A stretch of DNA of 64,000 bases from Streptacidiphilus sp. P02-A3a (GTDB lineage: Bacteria > Actinomycetota > Actinomycetes > Streptomycetales > Streptomycetaceae). Where the stretch lies: positions 8,317,922 through 8,381,921 of the forward strand of contig NZ_CP048289.1 of the NCBI RefSeq assembly GCF_014084105.1. The letters run 5' to 3'. Shown here piece by piece: positions 34,178-43,576 of this stretch (position 1 is the first letter of the stretch; each line of letters opens with the position of its first letter). A program made the translations under genes and the position numbers. Under the pieces are notes generated by a model. The model was not told where the DNA came from and made no database searches. It saw only the letters and a program-made list of their open reading frames with translations.

Positions 34178-35480
34178 TTTCCAACGCAGACGCCGCAGCG
34201 GCGCCGTTGGTTGCGGGACCGGATGATCTCTTGGTGACACCCTGGACCAGGGTGAGGAGCATGACTGCCGCGGTCACCAGCGATCCGAACGCATACGCTA
34301 CCTCAACCCGGGTGGTAACCAGGCCTGGCACGAGCGTGACGGCCACCAGTGCGGCCGTCCCCAGGAGCCAGGCGAGCATCTGCCAACGATGCCTTCCAAG
34401 GGCCATCAGCGCCTGCCCGAGCACCATGGCCAGCATGTAGCACATGGTCCCGGCCGAGAACCAGAAGAAGTCCATGGAGCCGAGGACGTTCGGCGCACCC
34501 AGGAAGGTATGAATAAGCCATGAACCGATGAACACGGCCGGAATGGCACCCGCCAGACCCAGTCCGACGATCACCGCGCAGGTCTGCACCAGCATTTTTC
34601 GAAAGCCCGCGCGGTCGCCGGTGGTGGCCGTGGTGGACAGCCCGGTCATCAGCGTGGGCTGTAGCGAGCCGAAGACGAACAGCGGGATCCGGCACAGCAC
34701 CCCGGCGCTCAGCAGCGCGAAGGTGACCCGGGTATCGGTGTGCACCAGCGCGGTGGTGATCACCGCCGCGTTGACCACGACCTGCGCCAGCACCGAGGCG
34801 GTGATCATCATGGTCATGTTCTGGAACAGCTCGTTCCAGGGCATCAGCGGGCCCGGGCGGCAGCCGCGCAGCGTCGCCGGGAGCGTGCAGAGCATGGCGA
34901 ACAGCGGGGCCGCCGCGAGCACCAGGCCGTACGCCACCGCCGAGTGGCTGCCCGCCAGGAACAGGCCGCCGGCCAGCACGATCCGCAGCCCGCCGTCCAG
35001 CGCGAGCGAGATGCCGTACGAGTTGAACAGGCCGAGCCCGGCCAGGATGCCCCGGGTCAGGTAGACCAGCGCCATCCCGACCAGCGAGCCCGCGAAGGCC
35101 CAGACCAGGGTGCGGTCGCCGCCGAAGAAGGTGTTCGCCAGCGGGCCCGCGCCCAGCGCCAGCGCGCCGCCGATCAGCACCAGCAGCCCGAGGGTGAGCA
35201 GCGCGGCCCGGCGCAGCACCGGGGCCACCCCCTCGCCGCGCACCGCGCGGGCCGCCACCACTCGGGTGAGCTCCTGCTCGATCGGGAAGAACAGCCCCAG
35301 GCTGACCGTCATCACCAGCGACCACAGCTCGGACACGGCCGCGCGCGGGCTGCTGGCCAGCGCGTGGCCGGCGATCGAGATCTGGATGTACGAGGCCGCG
35401 CCGAGGACCATCGTCCCGCCGATGACCAGGTGGGTCCCGGCGGGGATCACGCGCAGCAGCTTCGCCAGCGGGTTGCTCAT
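34170..35480 (-). CDS. Polysaccharide flippase, Wzx/MOP superfamily
   Basis: 436 aa integral membrane protein with about 12-14 helices and almost no soluble part. The pattern matches the polysaccharide-export branch of the MATE/MOP superfamily, which turns undecaprenyl-linked oligosaccharides across the membrane. Landmarks: SIAGHALASSPRAAVSELWS, FFPIEQELTRVVAARAV and FVFGSLQPTLMTGLSTT. It starts inside the rfbD stop (ATGA) and overlaps the GT2 gene by 8 bases. Its presence argues for a lipid-linked, flipped glycan rather than an ABC-exported polymer. Confidence 0.88.
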   Translation of the reverse strand: MSNPLAKLLRVIPAGTHLVIGGTMVLGAASYIQISIAGHALASSPRAAVSELWSLVMTVSLGLFFPIEQELTRVVAARAVRGEGVAPVLRRAALLTLGLLVLIGGALALGAGPLANTFFGGDRTLVWAFAGSLVGMALVYLTRGILAGLGLFNSYGISLALDGGLRIVLAGGLFLAGSHSAVAYGLVLAAAPLFAMLCTLPATLRGCRPGPLMPWNELFQNMTMMITASVLAQVVVNAAVITTALVHTDTRVTFALLSAGVLCRIPLFVFGSLQPTLMTGLSTTATTGDRAGFRKMLVQTCAVIVGLGLAGAIPAVFIGSWLIHTFLGAPNVLGSMDFFWFSAGTMCYMLAMVLGQALMALGRHRWQMLAWLLGTAALVAVTLVPGLVTTRVEVAYAFGSLVTAAVMLLTLVQGVTKRSSGPATNGAAAASALENV

Positions 35481-36391
35481 CCGGGACCCGGGGATCCGGT
35501 GAGGGCCGCGAAGCCGGGCCGCCGCAGCGCCTCGGCCAGGCTGTCCCGCCAGTGCGGCAGCGGCTTGAGCCCGGCCTCGACCCAGCGGTCGTGGCCCAGC
35601 ACGCTGTACGCGGGCCGCTTGGCGGCCTGGACGAAGGCGGCCGAGGTGGTCGGCCGGACCCGCTCCGGGTCGAGCCCGCTGAGCTCGAACACCGTCCGGG
35701 CCAGCTCGAACCAGGTGGTCTCGCCGGAGGCCGTGCCGTGGTAGATCCCGGCCGGGGCGCCGCCCTCGACCGCGGCCTGGCCGAGGTCGCGCAGCTGCCG
35801 CGCCAGGTCGTGCGACCAGGTGGGCTGGCCGCGCTGGTCGTCGACCACATCCAGGGTGTCGCGCTGGGCCGACAGCTTCAGCATGGTGGCCACGAAGTTG
35901 CGGCCGTGCTCGCCGTACAGCCAGGCGGTGCGGACGATGTAGCCGTGCTCCGGCAGCAGCTCGGCGACGGCCCGCTCGCCCAGCAGCTTGCTGCGGCCGT
36001 AGGCGCTGACCGGGCCGGTGGGCGCCGACTCCTGGTACGGGCTGTCGCCGTCCCCGGCGAACACGTAGTCCGTGGAGACCTGCAACAGCCGGGCGCCGGT
36101 CCCGGCGCAGGCGGCGGCGAGGTTGCGGGCACCGGCGCCGTTGACGGCGGCGGCGGCCTCCTCGGCGGTCTCGGCGGCGTCGACGTTGGTCCAGGCGGCG
36201 GCGTTGACGACGACCTGGTGCCCGGCCACGGCGGCGCGCACGGCCGCCGGGTCGGTGATGTCGAGCTCGGCCCGGGTGAGCCCCTCGGCGCGTACCCCGG
36301 ACGTCCCGGCCAGGACGTCCAGCAGGTCCTGGCCGAGCTGGCCGCCGGCGCCGACGACCAGCCAGCTGGTCGGCTGCTGCGTGTCGCTCAC
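35477..36391 (-). CDS. rfbD: dTDP-4-dehydrorhamnose reductase (RfbD/RmlD)
   Basis: Last step of dTDP-L-rhamnose synthesis. 304 aa short-chain dehydrogenase: WLVVGAGGQLGQDLL (cofactor loop), STDYVFAGDG, and the catalytic YGRSKLLGE (Tyr and Lys). The GTG at 36391 is chosen because it gives a 4-base overlap with the rfbB stop; 12 residues more are possible upstream. Second gene of the minus-strand glycan operon. Confidence 0.95.
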   Translation of the reverse strand: MSDTQQPTSWLVVGAGGQLGQDLLDVLAGTSGVRAEGLTRAELDITDPAAVRAAVAGHQVVVNAAAWTNVDAAETAEEAAAAVNGAGARNLAAACAGTGARLLQVSTDYVFAGDGDSPYQESAPTGPVSAYGRSKLLGERAVAELLPEHGYIVRTAWLYGEHGRNFVATMLKLSAQRDTLDVVDDQRGQPTWSHDLARQLRDLGQAAVEGGAPAGIYHGTASGETTWFELARTVFELSGLDPERVRPTTSAAFVQAAKRPAYSVLGHDRWVEAGLKPLPHWRDSLAEALRRPGFAALTGSPGPG

Positions 36392-37374
36392 TGGCCCAGC
36401 GCCGCCTTCTGCTTCAGCGGCTCCCACCAGGCGCGGTTGTCGCGGTACCAGGCGATGGTGGCGGCCAGGCCCTCCTCGAAGGAGACCTTCGGGGCGTAGC
36501 CCAGCTCCTCGCTGATCTTGCTGATGTCCAGGGAGTAGCGCAGGTCGTGGCCCTTGCGGTCCTCGACCGGGACCACCATGTCCCAGTCCGCCCCGGCAGC
36601 GGCCAGCAGCAGGCCGGTCAGCTCGCGGTTGGTGATCTCGGTGCCGCCGCCGATGTTGTAGACCTCACCGGCCCGGCCCTTGAGCAGCGCCAGCTCGATG
36701 CCGCGGCAGTGGTCGGAGACGTGCAGCCAGTCCCGGATGTTGCCGCCGGTGCCGTACAGCGGCACCTTGTGGCCGTCCAGCAGGTTGGTGGTGAACAGCG
36801 GGATGACCTTCTCCGGGAACTGGTAGTGCCCGTAGTTGTTGGAGCAGCGGGTCACCACCACGTCCATGCCGTGGGTGCGGTGGTAGGCCAGCGCCAGCAG
36901 GTCGGAACCGGCCTTGGAGGCCGAGTACGGCGAGTTCGGCTGCAACGGCCAGGTCTCGGTCCAGGAGCCCTCGCTGATCGAGCCGTAGACCTCGTCCGTG
37001 GAGACGTGGACGAAGCGCCCGACGCCGTGCTTGCGGGCCGAGTCGAGCAGCACCTGCGTCCCCAGGACGTTGGTGGTGACGAACGGTCCGGCGCCCGCGA
37101 TGGAGCGGTCGACGTGGGACTCGGCGGCGAAGTGCACCACGGCGTCGTGGCCGGGCATCACCTGGTCGACCACGTCGGCGTCGCAGATGTCGCCCCGCAC
37201 GAAGCGGTAGCCGGGGTGGGCCGCGACCGGGGCGAGGTTGGCCTCGACCCCGGAGTAGGTGAGCTTGTCCAGAACGGTGATCGAGGTGTCCGGAGCACCG
37301 TCGGCACCACCGAGCAGTGAGCGGACGAACTCGGAGCCAATGAAACCGGCGCCGCCGGTGACGAGGATTCGCAT
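36388..37374 (-). CDS. rfbB: dTDP-glucose 4,6-dehydratase (RfbB/RmlB)
   Basis: Second step of dTDP-L-rhamnose synthesis, NAD-dependent. 328 aa: MRILVTGGAGFIGSEFVRSL, AAESHVDRSI, HVSTDEVYGS (Thr-Asp-Glu catalytic set) and the YSASKAGSD Tyr/Lys pair, then TRCSNNYGHYQFPEKVIPL. The start is ATG 37374; an 86-residue upstream extension in frame is Cys/Ser/Gly-rich and comes from a tandem repeat. There is no Shine-Dalgarno sequence. A TAGACT box 10 bases upstream suggests an almost leaderless mRNA. First gene of the six-gene minus-strand operon. Confidence 0.96.
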   Translation of the reverse strand: MRILVTGGAGFIGSEFVRSLLGGADGAPDTSITVLDKLTYSGVEANLAPVAAHPGYRFVRGDICDADVVDQVMPGHDAVVHFAAESHVDRSIAGAGPFVTTNVLGTQVLLDSARKHGVGRFVHVSTDEVYGSISEGSWTETWPLQPNSPYSASKAGSDLLALAYHRTHGMDVVVTRCSNNYGHYQFPEKVIPLFTTNLLDGHKVPLYGTGGNIRDWLHVSDHCRGIELALLKGRAGEVYNIGGGTEITNRELTGLLLAAAGADWDMVVPVEDRKGHDLRYSLDISKISEELGYAPKVSFEEGLAATIAWYRDNRAWWEPLKQKAALGQ

Positions 37375-37375
37375 A

Positions 37376-37391
37376 GTAGACCGAAGTCTAC
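37376..37391 (-). promoter_or_regulatory. rfbB promoter -10 box inside a GTAGAC inverted repeat
   Basis: On the minus strand TAGACT (37385-37390) is a good -10 box 10 bases before the rfbB ATG. It is part of the perfect repeat GTAGAC-TTCG-GTCTAC. The -35 region is weak. A regulator binding the repeat would cover the promoter. Confidence 0.45.
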
Positions 37392-37450
37392 GCAGAGACG
37401 GCCCGCCTCCGAGCAGGGGACAGCCCCCACCCGGGCGATGCCGGGACCCG

Positions 37451-37490
37451 CCGGAAGAACAGCCGGAAGAACAGCCGGAAGAACAGCCGG
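37451..37490. repeat. 12-bp tandem repeat between rfbB and rfbA
   Basis: CCGGAAGAACAG repeats three times perfectly (37451, 37463, 37475), then decays (CCGGGAGAAC). It lies in the 166-bp divergent promoter region, so copy-number change could alter promoter spacing of rfbA or rfbB. Confidence 0.85.
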
Positions 37491-37528
37491 GAGAACCGGC
37501 CGGGAGAAAGCGACCCTTGCCGCGCCGA

Positions 37529-37534
37529 TACAGT
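37529..37534 (+). promoter_or_regulatory. rfbA -10 box, probably leaderless mRNA
   Basis: TACAGT ends 6 bases before the rfbA ATG at 37541. Transcription would begin at or next to the A of the start codon. No Shine-Dalgarno sequence is present, and the -35 region is poor. Confidence 0.45.
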
Positions 37535-37540
37535 GGCCGT

Positions 37541-38413
37541 ATGCGAGGCATTCTTCTGGCAGGTGGCACCGGTTCACGGTTGTGGCCGCTCACCCGCGCC
37601 ATCTCCAAGCAACTCATGCCGGTGTTCGACAAGCCGATGGTCTACTACCCGCTCACCACGCTGATGATGGCGGGGATCCAGGAGATCCTCATCATCACCA
37701 CCCCACAGGACCAGGAGCAGTTCCAGCGCCTGCTCGGCGACGGCTCGCAGTTCGGGCTCCGCCTGGAGTACGTGGTCCAGGAGCGCCCCGAGGGCCTGGC
37801 CCAGGCGTTCACCCTGGGCGCGGAGTTCATCGGCGAGGAGTCGGTGGCGCTGGTCCTCGGCGACAACATCTTCCACGGCAGCGGCCTCGGCACCCGGCTC
37901 AGCCAGCACGAGGCCCTGGTCGGCGGCCGGGTGTTCGCGTACCCGGTGGCGGACCCGAGCGCCTACGGCGTGGTCGAGTTCGACGCGGACGGCAACGCCC
38001 TCTCGCTGGAGGAGAAGCCGGAGCACCCCAAGTCCCGCTACGCCGTGCCCGGCCTGTACTTCTACGACAACCGGGTGGTCGAGATCGCCGCCGGGCTGAA
38101 GCCGAGCGCGCGCGGCGAGCTGGAGATCACCGCGGTCAACGAGCAGTACCTGCGTGACGGCCAGTTGCAGGTCACCGTGCTCGATCGGGGAACGGCCTGG
38201 CTGGACACCGGAACCTTCGCCTCGCTGATGAAGGCGTCCGAGTACGTCCGGGTCATCGAGGAGCGCCAGGGCTACAAGATCGGCTGCGTCGAGGAGGTGG
38301 CCTGGCGGATGGGGTACATCGACGACGACCGGCTGCGGGAGCTCGCCGAGCCCCTGTGCAAGAGCGGCTACGGCGACTACCTGCTGGAACTCCTGAAGGA
38401 GAACGTTCGATGA
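37541..38413 (+). CDS. rfbA: Glucose-1-phosphate thymidylyltransferase (RfbA/RmlA)
   Basis: First step of dTDP-L-rhamnose synthesis: joins glucose 1-phosphate and dTTP. 290 aa from MRGILLAGGTGSRLWPLTR, followed by SKQLMPVFDKPMVYYPLTTL, GDGSQFGLRLEYVVQ and LALVLGDN-like LVLGDNIFHGSGLG. WLDTGTFASLMKASEYV is the C-terminal family mark. Longer upstream starts read through the tandem repeat and are rejected. Overlaps rfbC by 4 bases. Confidence 0.97.
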   Translation: MRGILLAGGTGSRLWPLTRAISKQLMPVFDKPMVYYPLTTLMMAGIQEILIITTPQDQEQFQRLLGDGSQFGLRLEYVVQERPEGLAQAFTLGAEFIGEESVALVLGDNIFHGSGLGTRLSQHEALVGGRVFAYPVADPSAYGVVEFDADGNALSLEEKPEHPKSRYAVPGLYFYDNRVVEIAAGLKPSARGELEITAVNEQYLRDGQLQVTVLDRGTAWLDTGTFASLMKASEYVRVIEERQGYKIGCVEEVAWRMGYIDDDRLRELAEPLCKSGYGDYLLELLKENVR

Positions 38414-39012
38414 AGATCCGCCCGCTGAGCATCGAGGGCGCCTGGGAGATCACCACCAAGCAGCACGGTGACCCGCGCGGGATGTTCATGGAGTGGTACC
38501 GGTTCGACCACCTCGCCGAGGCGGTCGGCCACCCGCTGAACCTGGCGCAGGGGAACCTGTCGGTGTCCGCGGCCGGGGTGGTCCGCGGCATCCACTTCGC
38601 CGACGTCCCCCCGGGCCAGGCCAAGTACGTGACCTGTGTCCGCGGCGCGGTGCTCGACGTGGTGGTGGACCTGCGGGTGGGCTCCCCCACCTTCGGCCGC
38701 TGGGAGGGCGTCCGGCTGGACGAGACCGACCGGGCGGCGGTCTACCTCTCCGAGGGCCTGGGGCACGGCTTCTGCGCGCTCAGCGACGACGCGACGCTGA
38801 CCTACCTCTGCTCGGCGACGTACAACCCGACCGGTGAGCACGGCATCCACCCGCTCGACCCGGACCTGGCCATCGACTGGCCGGCCACCGCGCCGCAGCT
38901 GTCCGCCAAGGACGAGGCCGCGCCCACCCTGGCCGAGGCGCTCTCCTCCGGGCTGCTGCCCGACTACCAGCAGACCCTGGCCTTCACCGCGTCGCTGCGC
39001 GAGCGCGGCTGA
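38410..39012 (+). CDS. rfbC: dTDP-4-dehydrorhamnose 3,5-epimerase (RfbC/RmlC)
   Basis: Third step of dTDP-L-rhamnose synthesis. 200 aa cupin from MKIRPLSIEGAWEITTK. Active-site His in VVRGIHFADVPPGQAKYV, then VLDVVVDLRVGSPTFGRW and LGHGFCALSDDATLTYLC. Start overlaps the rfbA stop (ATGA). Together with rfbA and the divergent rfbB-rfbD it gives a complete pathway in one place. Convergent with tuf across two strong hairpins. Confidence 0.96.
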   Translation: MKIRPLSIEGAWEITTKQHGDPRGMFMEWYRFDHLAEAVGHPLNLAQGNLSVSAAGVVRGIHFADVPPGQAKYVTCVRGAVLDVVVDLRVGSPTFGRWEGVRLDETDRAAVYLSEGLGHGFCALSDDATLTYLCSATYNPTGEHGIHPLDPDLAIDWPATAPQLSAKDEAAPTLAEALSSGLLPDYQQTLAFTASLRERG

Positions 39013-39032
39013 CCGCGCCGGCGCGCACCCGC

Positions 39033-39076
39033 AAACGGCTGCCGCGACGCCCTCGGGGGCGTTGCGGCAGCCGTTT
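39033..39076. terminator. Terminator after rfbC
   Basis: 20-bp stem running AAACGGCTGCCGCGACGCCC against its complement with one G-U pair, loop TCGG, ending in TTT on the plus strand. Confidence 0.85.
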
Positions 39077-39144
39077 CCGTTGCCGCCCGGATCTGCCGCG
39101 CCCCCCAACCGCCGGTGGACGCCCCCGTGCCGACCCCGGGGACG

Positions 39145-39190
39145 CCAGTGGGGCCCCGCCCCGCCGGAAGGCGGAACGGGGCCCCACTGG
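39145..39190 (-). terminator. Terminator after tuf
   Basis: CCAGTGGGGCCCCG (39145-39158) pairs perfectly with CGGGGCCCCACTGG (39177-39190). An inner GCC/GGC pair sits in the loop. Confidence 0.8.
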
Positions 39191-39221
39191 GCACTGCGGT
39201 ACGACAGGTCAGACCCGGAGA

Positions 39222-40415
39222 CTACTTGAGGATCTTGGTGACCTGGCCGGCGCCGACGGTCCGGCCACCCTCACGGATGGCGAACTTGAGGCCCTCCTCC
39301 ATGGCGATCGGCTGGATCAGCACGACGGTCATGGCGGTGTTGTCGCCGGGCATGACCATCTCGGTGCCCTCGGGGAGGGTCACGACGCCGGTCACGTCCG
39401 TGGTGCGGAAGTAGAACTGCGGGCGGTAGTTGTTGAAGAAGGGGGTGTGACGGCCACCCTCGTCCTTCGACAGGATGTACGCCTGCGCCTCGAAGTCGGT
39501 GTGCGGGGTGACCGTACCCGGCTTGATGATGACCTGGCCGCGCTCGACGTCCTCGCGCTTGATGCCACGGAGGAGCAGACCGACGTTCTCGCCCGCCTGG
39601 CCCTCGTCCAGCAGCTTGCGGAACATCTCGATGCCGGTGACCGTGGTGGTCGTCTTGGTCTGCTTGATGCCGATGATGTCCACGGTCTCGTTGACCTTGA
39701 GGACACCGCGCTCGATACGGCCGGTGACGACGGTGCCACGACCGGTGATCGTGAAGACGTCCTCGATCGGCATGAGGAAGGGCTTCTCGACGTCACGGGC
39801 CGGGGTCGGGATGAACTCGTCCACCGCGGCCATCAGGCCGAGCAGCTTCTCGCCCCACTCCTTGTCGCCCTCAAGCGCCTTGAGCGCCGAGACGCGCACG
39901 ACCGGGAGGTCGTCGCCCGGGAACTCGTACTCCGAGAGCAGCTCGCGGACCTCAAGCTCGACGAGCTCCAGGATCTCCTCGTCGTCCACCATGTCGGCCT
40001 TGTTCAGCGCGACGACGATGGAGGGCACGCCGACCTGGCGGGCCAGGAGCACGTGCTCCTTGGTCTGCGGCATCGGGCCGTCGGTGGCGGCCACGACCAG
40101 GATCGCGCCGTCCATCTGGGCGGCACCGGTGATCATGTTCTTGATGTAGTCCGCGTGACCCGGGCAGTCGACGTGGGCGTAGTGACGCGCCTCGGTCTGG
40201 TACTCGACGTGCGCGATGGAGATGGTGATACCGCGCTGACGCTCTTCCGGCGCCTTGTCGATCTGGTCGAAGGCCGAGGCCTCGTTCAGGGTCGGGTACG
40301 CGTCGTGCAGCACCTTGGTGATCGCCGCGGTAAGGGTCGTCTTACCGTGGTCGATGTGACCGATGGTGCCGATGTTGACGTGGGGCTTCGTCCGCTCGAA
40401 CTTCGCCTTCGCCAC
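39222..40415 (-). CDS. tuf: Elongation factor EF-Tu
   Basis: GTPase that brings aminoacyl-tRNA to the ribosome. 397 aa: P-loop GHIDHGKTTLTAAI, G2/G3 region with RGITISIAHVEYQ and DCPGHADYIKNM, and NKADMVDD for guanine specificity. Domains 2 and 3 follow with GRGTVVTGRIERG and FNNYRPQFYFRTTDVTGVV. Standard length. A 220-bp gap with the fusA terminator and a TAGGCT box separates it from fusA, so it probably has its own promoter as well as read-through. Confidence 0.98.
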   Translation of the reverse strand: MAKAKFERTKPHVNIGTIGHIDHGKTTLTAAITKVLHDAYPTLNEASAFDQIDKAPEERQRGITISIAHVEYQTEARHYAHVDCPGHADYIKNMITGAAQMDGAILVVAATDGPMPQTKEHVLLARQVGVPSIVVALNKADMVDDEEILELVELEVRELLSEYEFPGDDLPVVRVSALKALEGDKEWGEKLLGLMAAVDEFIPTPARDVEKPFLMPIEDVFTITGRGTVVTGRIERGVLKVNETVDIIGIKQTKTTTTVTGIEMFRKLLDEGQAGENVGLLLRGIKREDVERGQVIIKPGTVTPHTDFEAQAYILSKDEGGRHTPFFNNYRPQFYFRTTDVTGVVTLPEGTEMVMPGDNTAMTVVLIQPIAMEEGLKFAIREGGRTVGAGQVTKILK

Positions 40416-40573
40416 TGGGTCCTCCTGAGGACTGGTTCTGTACGCCGTACGACGTCAGGTGGTCTGATATCGCGCCGGTACCGTCCGCTTGTCAGCGCCC
40501 GGCTCCGGCCCGGGGGGTGGGGGCCGGAGGAGCCCGGGGTCCGCCTTGCGGCTGACCCCGGACCGCCTCCTAC

Positions 40574-40579
40574 AGCCTA
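40574..40579 (-). promoter_or_regulatory. Candidate tuf -10 box
   Basis: TAGGCT on the minus strand just after the fusA terminator. No good -35 at the right distance (CCGACA is 20 bases upstream), so the call is weak. Confidence 0.3.
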
Positions 40580-40600
40580 AAGGGTGAAAGCTCCCGGTAT

Positions 40601-40625
40601 GTCGGGGCTCCGGTGGAGCCCCGAC
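40601..40625 (-). terminator. Terminator after fusA
   Basis: Perfect 11-bp stem GTCGGGGCTCC / GGAGCCCCGAC with loop GGT. Two further GC-rich stems lie downstream in the tuf leader (about 40502-40529 and 40534-40561). Confidence 0.7.
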
Positions 40626-40635
40626 CGACCCGGAA

Positions 40636-42741
<2,106 letters not shown>

Positions 42742-42780
42742 GGTGGCTTCTCTCTCTTTCTGGTTCTGACGGGGTTCGAA

Positions 42781-43251
42781 CTACCAGCGGTAGTGGGCGA
42801 AGGCCTTGTTGGACTCGGCCATCTTGTGCGTGTCCTCGCGACGCTTCACCGAGGCACCCAGACCGTTGCTCGCGTCCAGGATCTCGTTCAGCAGGCGCTC
42901 GGTCATGGTCTTCTCGCGACGCGCGCGGGAGTAGCCGACGAGCCAGCGCAGCGCCAGGGTGTTGGCACGGCCGGGCTTGACCTCGACCGGGACCTGGTAC
43001 GTCGCGCCACCGACACGGCGGGACTTGACCTCAAGGGTCGGCTTGACGTTCTCCAGGGCGCGCTTGAGCGCGACCACCGGGTCGGCGCCGGTCTTCTCGC
43101 GGACGCCTTCGAGGGCGCCGTACACGATGCGCTCGGCGGTGGAGCGCTTGCCGTGCAGCAGGATCTTGTTGACGAGCGACGTCACCACAGGGGAGCCGTA
43201 GACCGGGTCGATGATGACCGGGCGCTTCGGTGCGGGGCCCTTGCGAGGCAT
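42781..43251 (-). CDS. rpsG: Ribosomal protein S7
   Basis: Primary head-assembly protein of the small subunit, 156 aa. PRKGPAPKRPVIIDPVYGSP, LVNKILLHGKRSTAERIVYG, GGATYQVPVEVKPGRANTLA and the end THKMAESNKAFAHYRW. It is first in its transcript here: the usual partner rpsL is missing upstream, and a strong promoter (43491-43519) with a leader of about 230 nt precedes it directly. Confidence 0.98.
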   Translation of the reverse strand: MPRKGPAPKRPVIIDPVYGSPVVTSLVNKILLHGKRSTAERIVYGALEGVREKTGADPVVALKRALENVKPTLEVKSRRVGGATYQVPVEVKPGRANTLALRWLVGYSRARREKTMTERLLNEILDASNGLGASVKRREDTHKMAESNKAFAHYRW

Positions 43252-43343
43252 TCTTACATCTCCTTATTCGGCGCCGCAGGCCAGACCTTCGATCCTCGGC
43301 GCCATCGCTGGTGAATCTACCCTGGCTGTGTCTCGCCGACATC

Positions 43344-43367
43344 CGACCCACGCGGTCGGGTGTGTCG
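43344..43367 (-). promoter_or_regulatory. Leader hairpin shared by rpsG and rpsJ leaders
   Basis: 23 of 24 bases match 26287-26310. Transcript: CCGACC-GCGTG-GGTCGG, with a second outer stem CCGACA / TGTCGG that is present here but not before rpsJ. About 93 nt before the rpsG start. Confidence 0.65.
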
Positions 43368-43490
43368 GCCTGCTTCCCAACCCCTCGACTCCTTGCGGAG
43401 GAGCGGTGTGAGCAGCGCGGTTCCCAAAATGCCGCGGCGAATACGCACGCACGCACAAGAGACCCGGGGACACCCCAGGCACAAGGTCAG

Positions 43491-43519
43491 AGCCTACTTG
43501 GCGCATCGGCGCGGGTCAA
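43491..43519 (-). promoter_or_regulatory. rpsG-fusA promoter
   Basis: TTGACC (43514-43519), 17-base spacer, TAGGCT (43491-43496) on the minus strand: near-consensus vegetative promoter. Confidence 0.75.
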
Positions 43520-43576
43520 AACACATACCGGAGCCCGGCTCGGCGGGGCCTGTCAGGATACCGCCAAGCCGCCCGC

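Larger units (their letters stand above)
43252..43576. other. rpsG leader region, no rpsL
   Basis: 325 bp without a gene, too short for the 123-124 aa S12 protein and with no S12-like frame on either strand. It holds the rpsG promoter (43491-43519) and a nested hairpin whose inner part is the element shared with the rpsJ leader. Confidence 0.75.

Noticed and set aside
26207..39221. Glycan island as a recently mobilised element
   Set aside because: No transposase, integrase, terminal repeats or tRNA target at either end, and overall codon use is close to that of the host; an old insertion or ancestral placement cannot be separated.
43252..43576. Possible degraded rpsL upstream of rpsG
   Set aside because: No S12 motif in any frame; the interval is shorter than the gene and is explained by promoter and leader.
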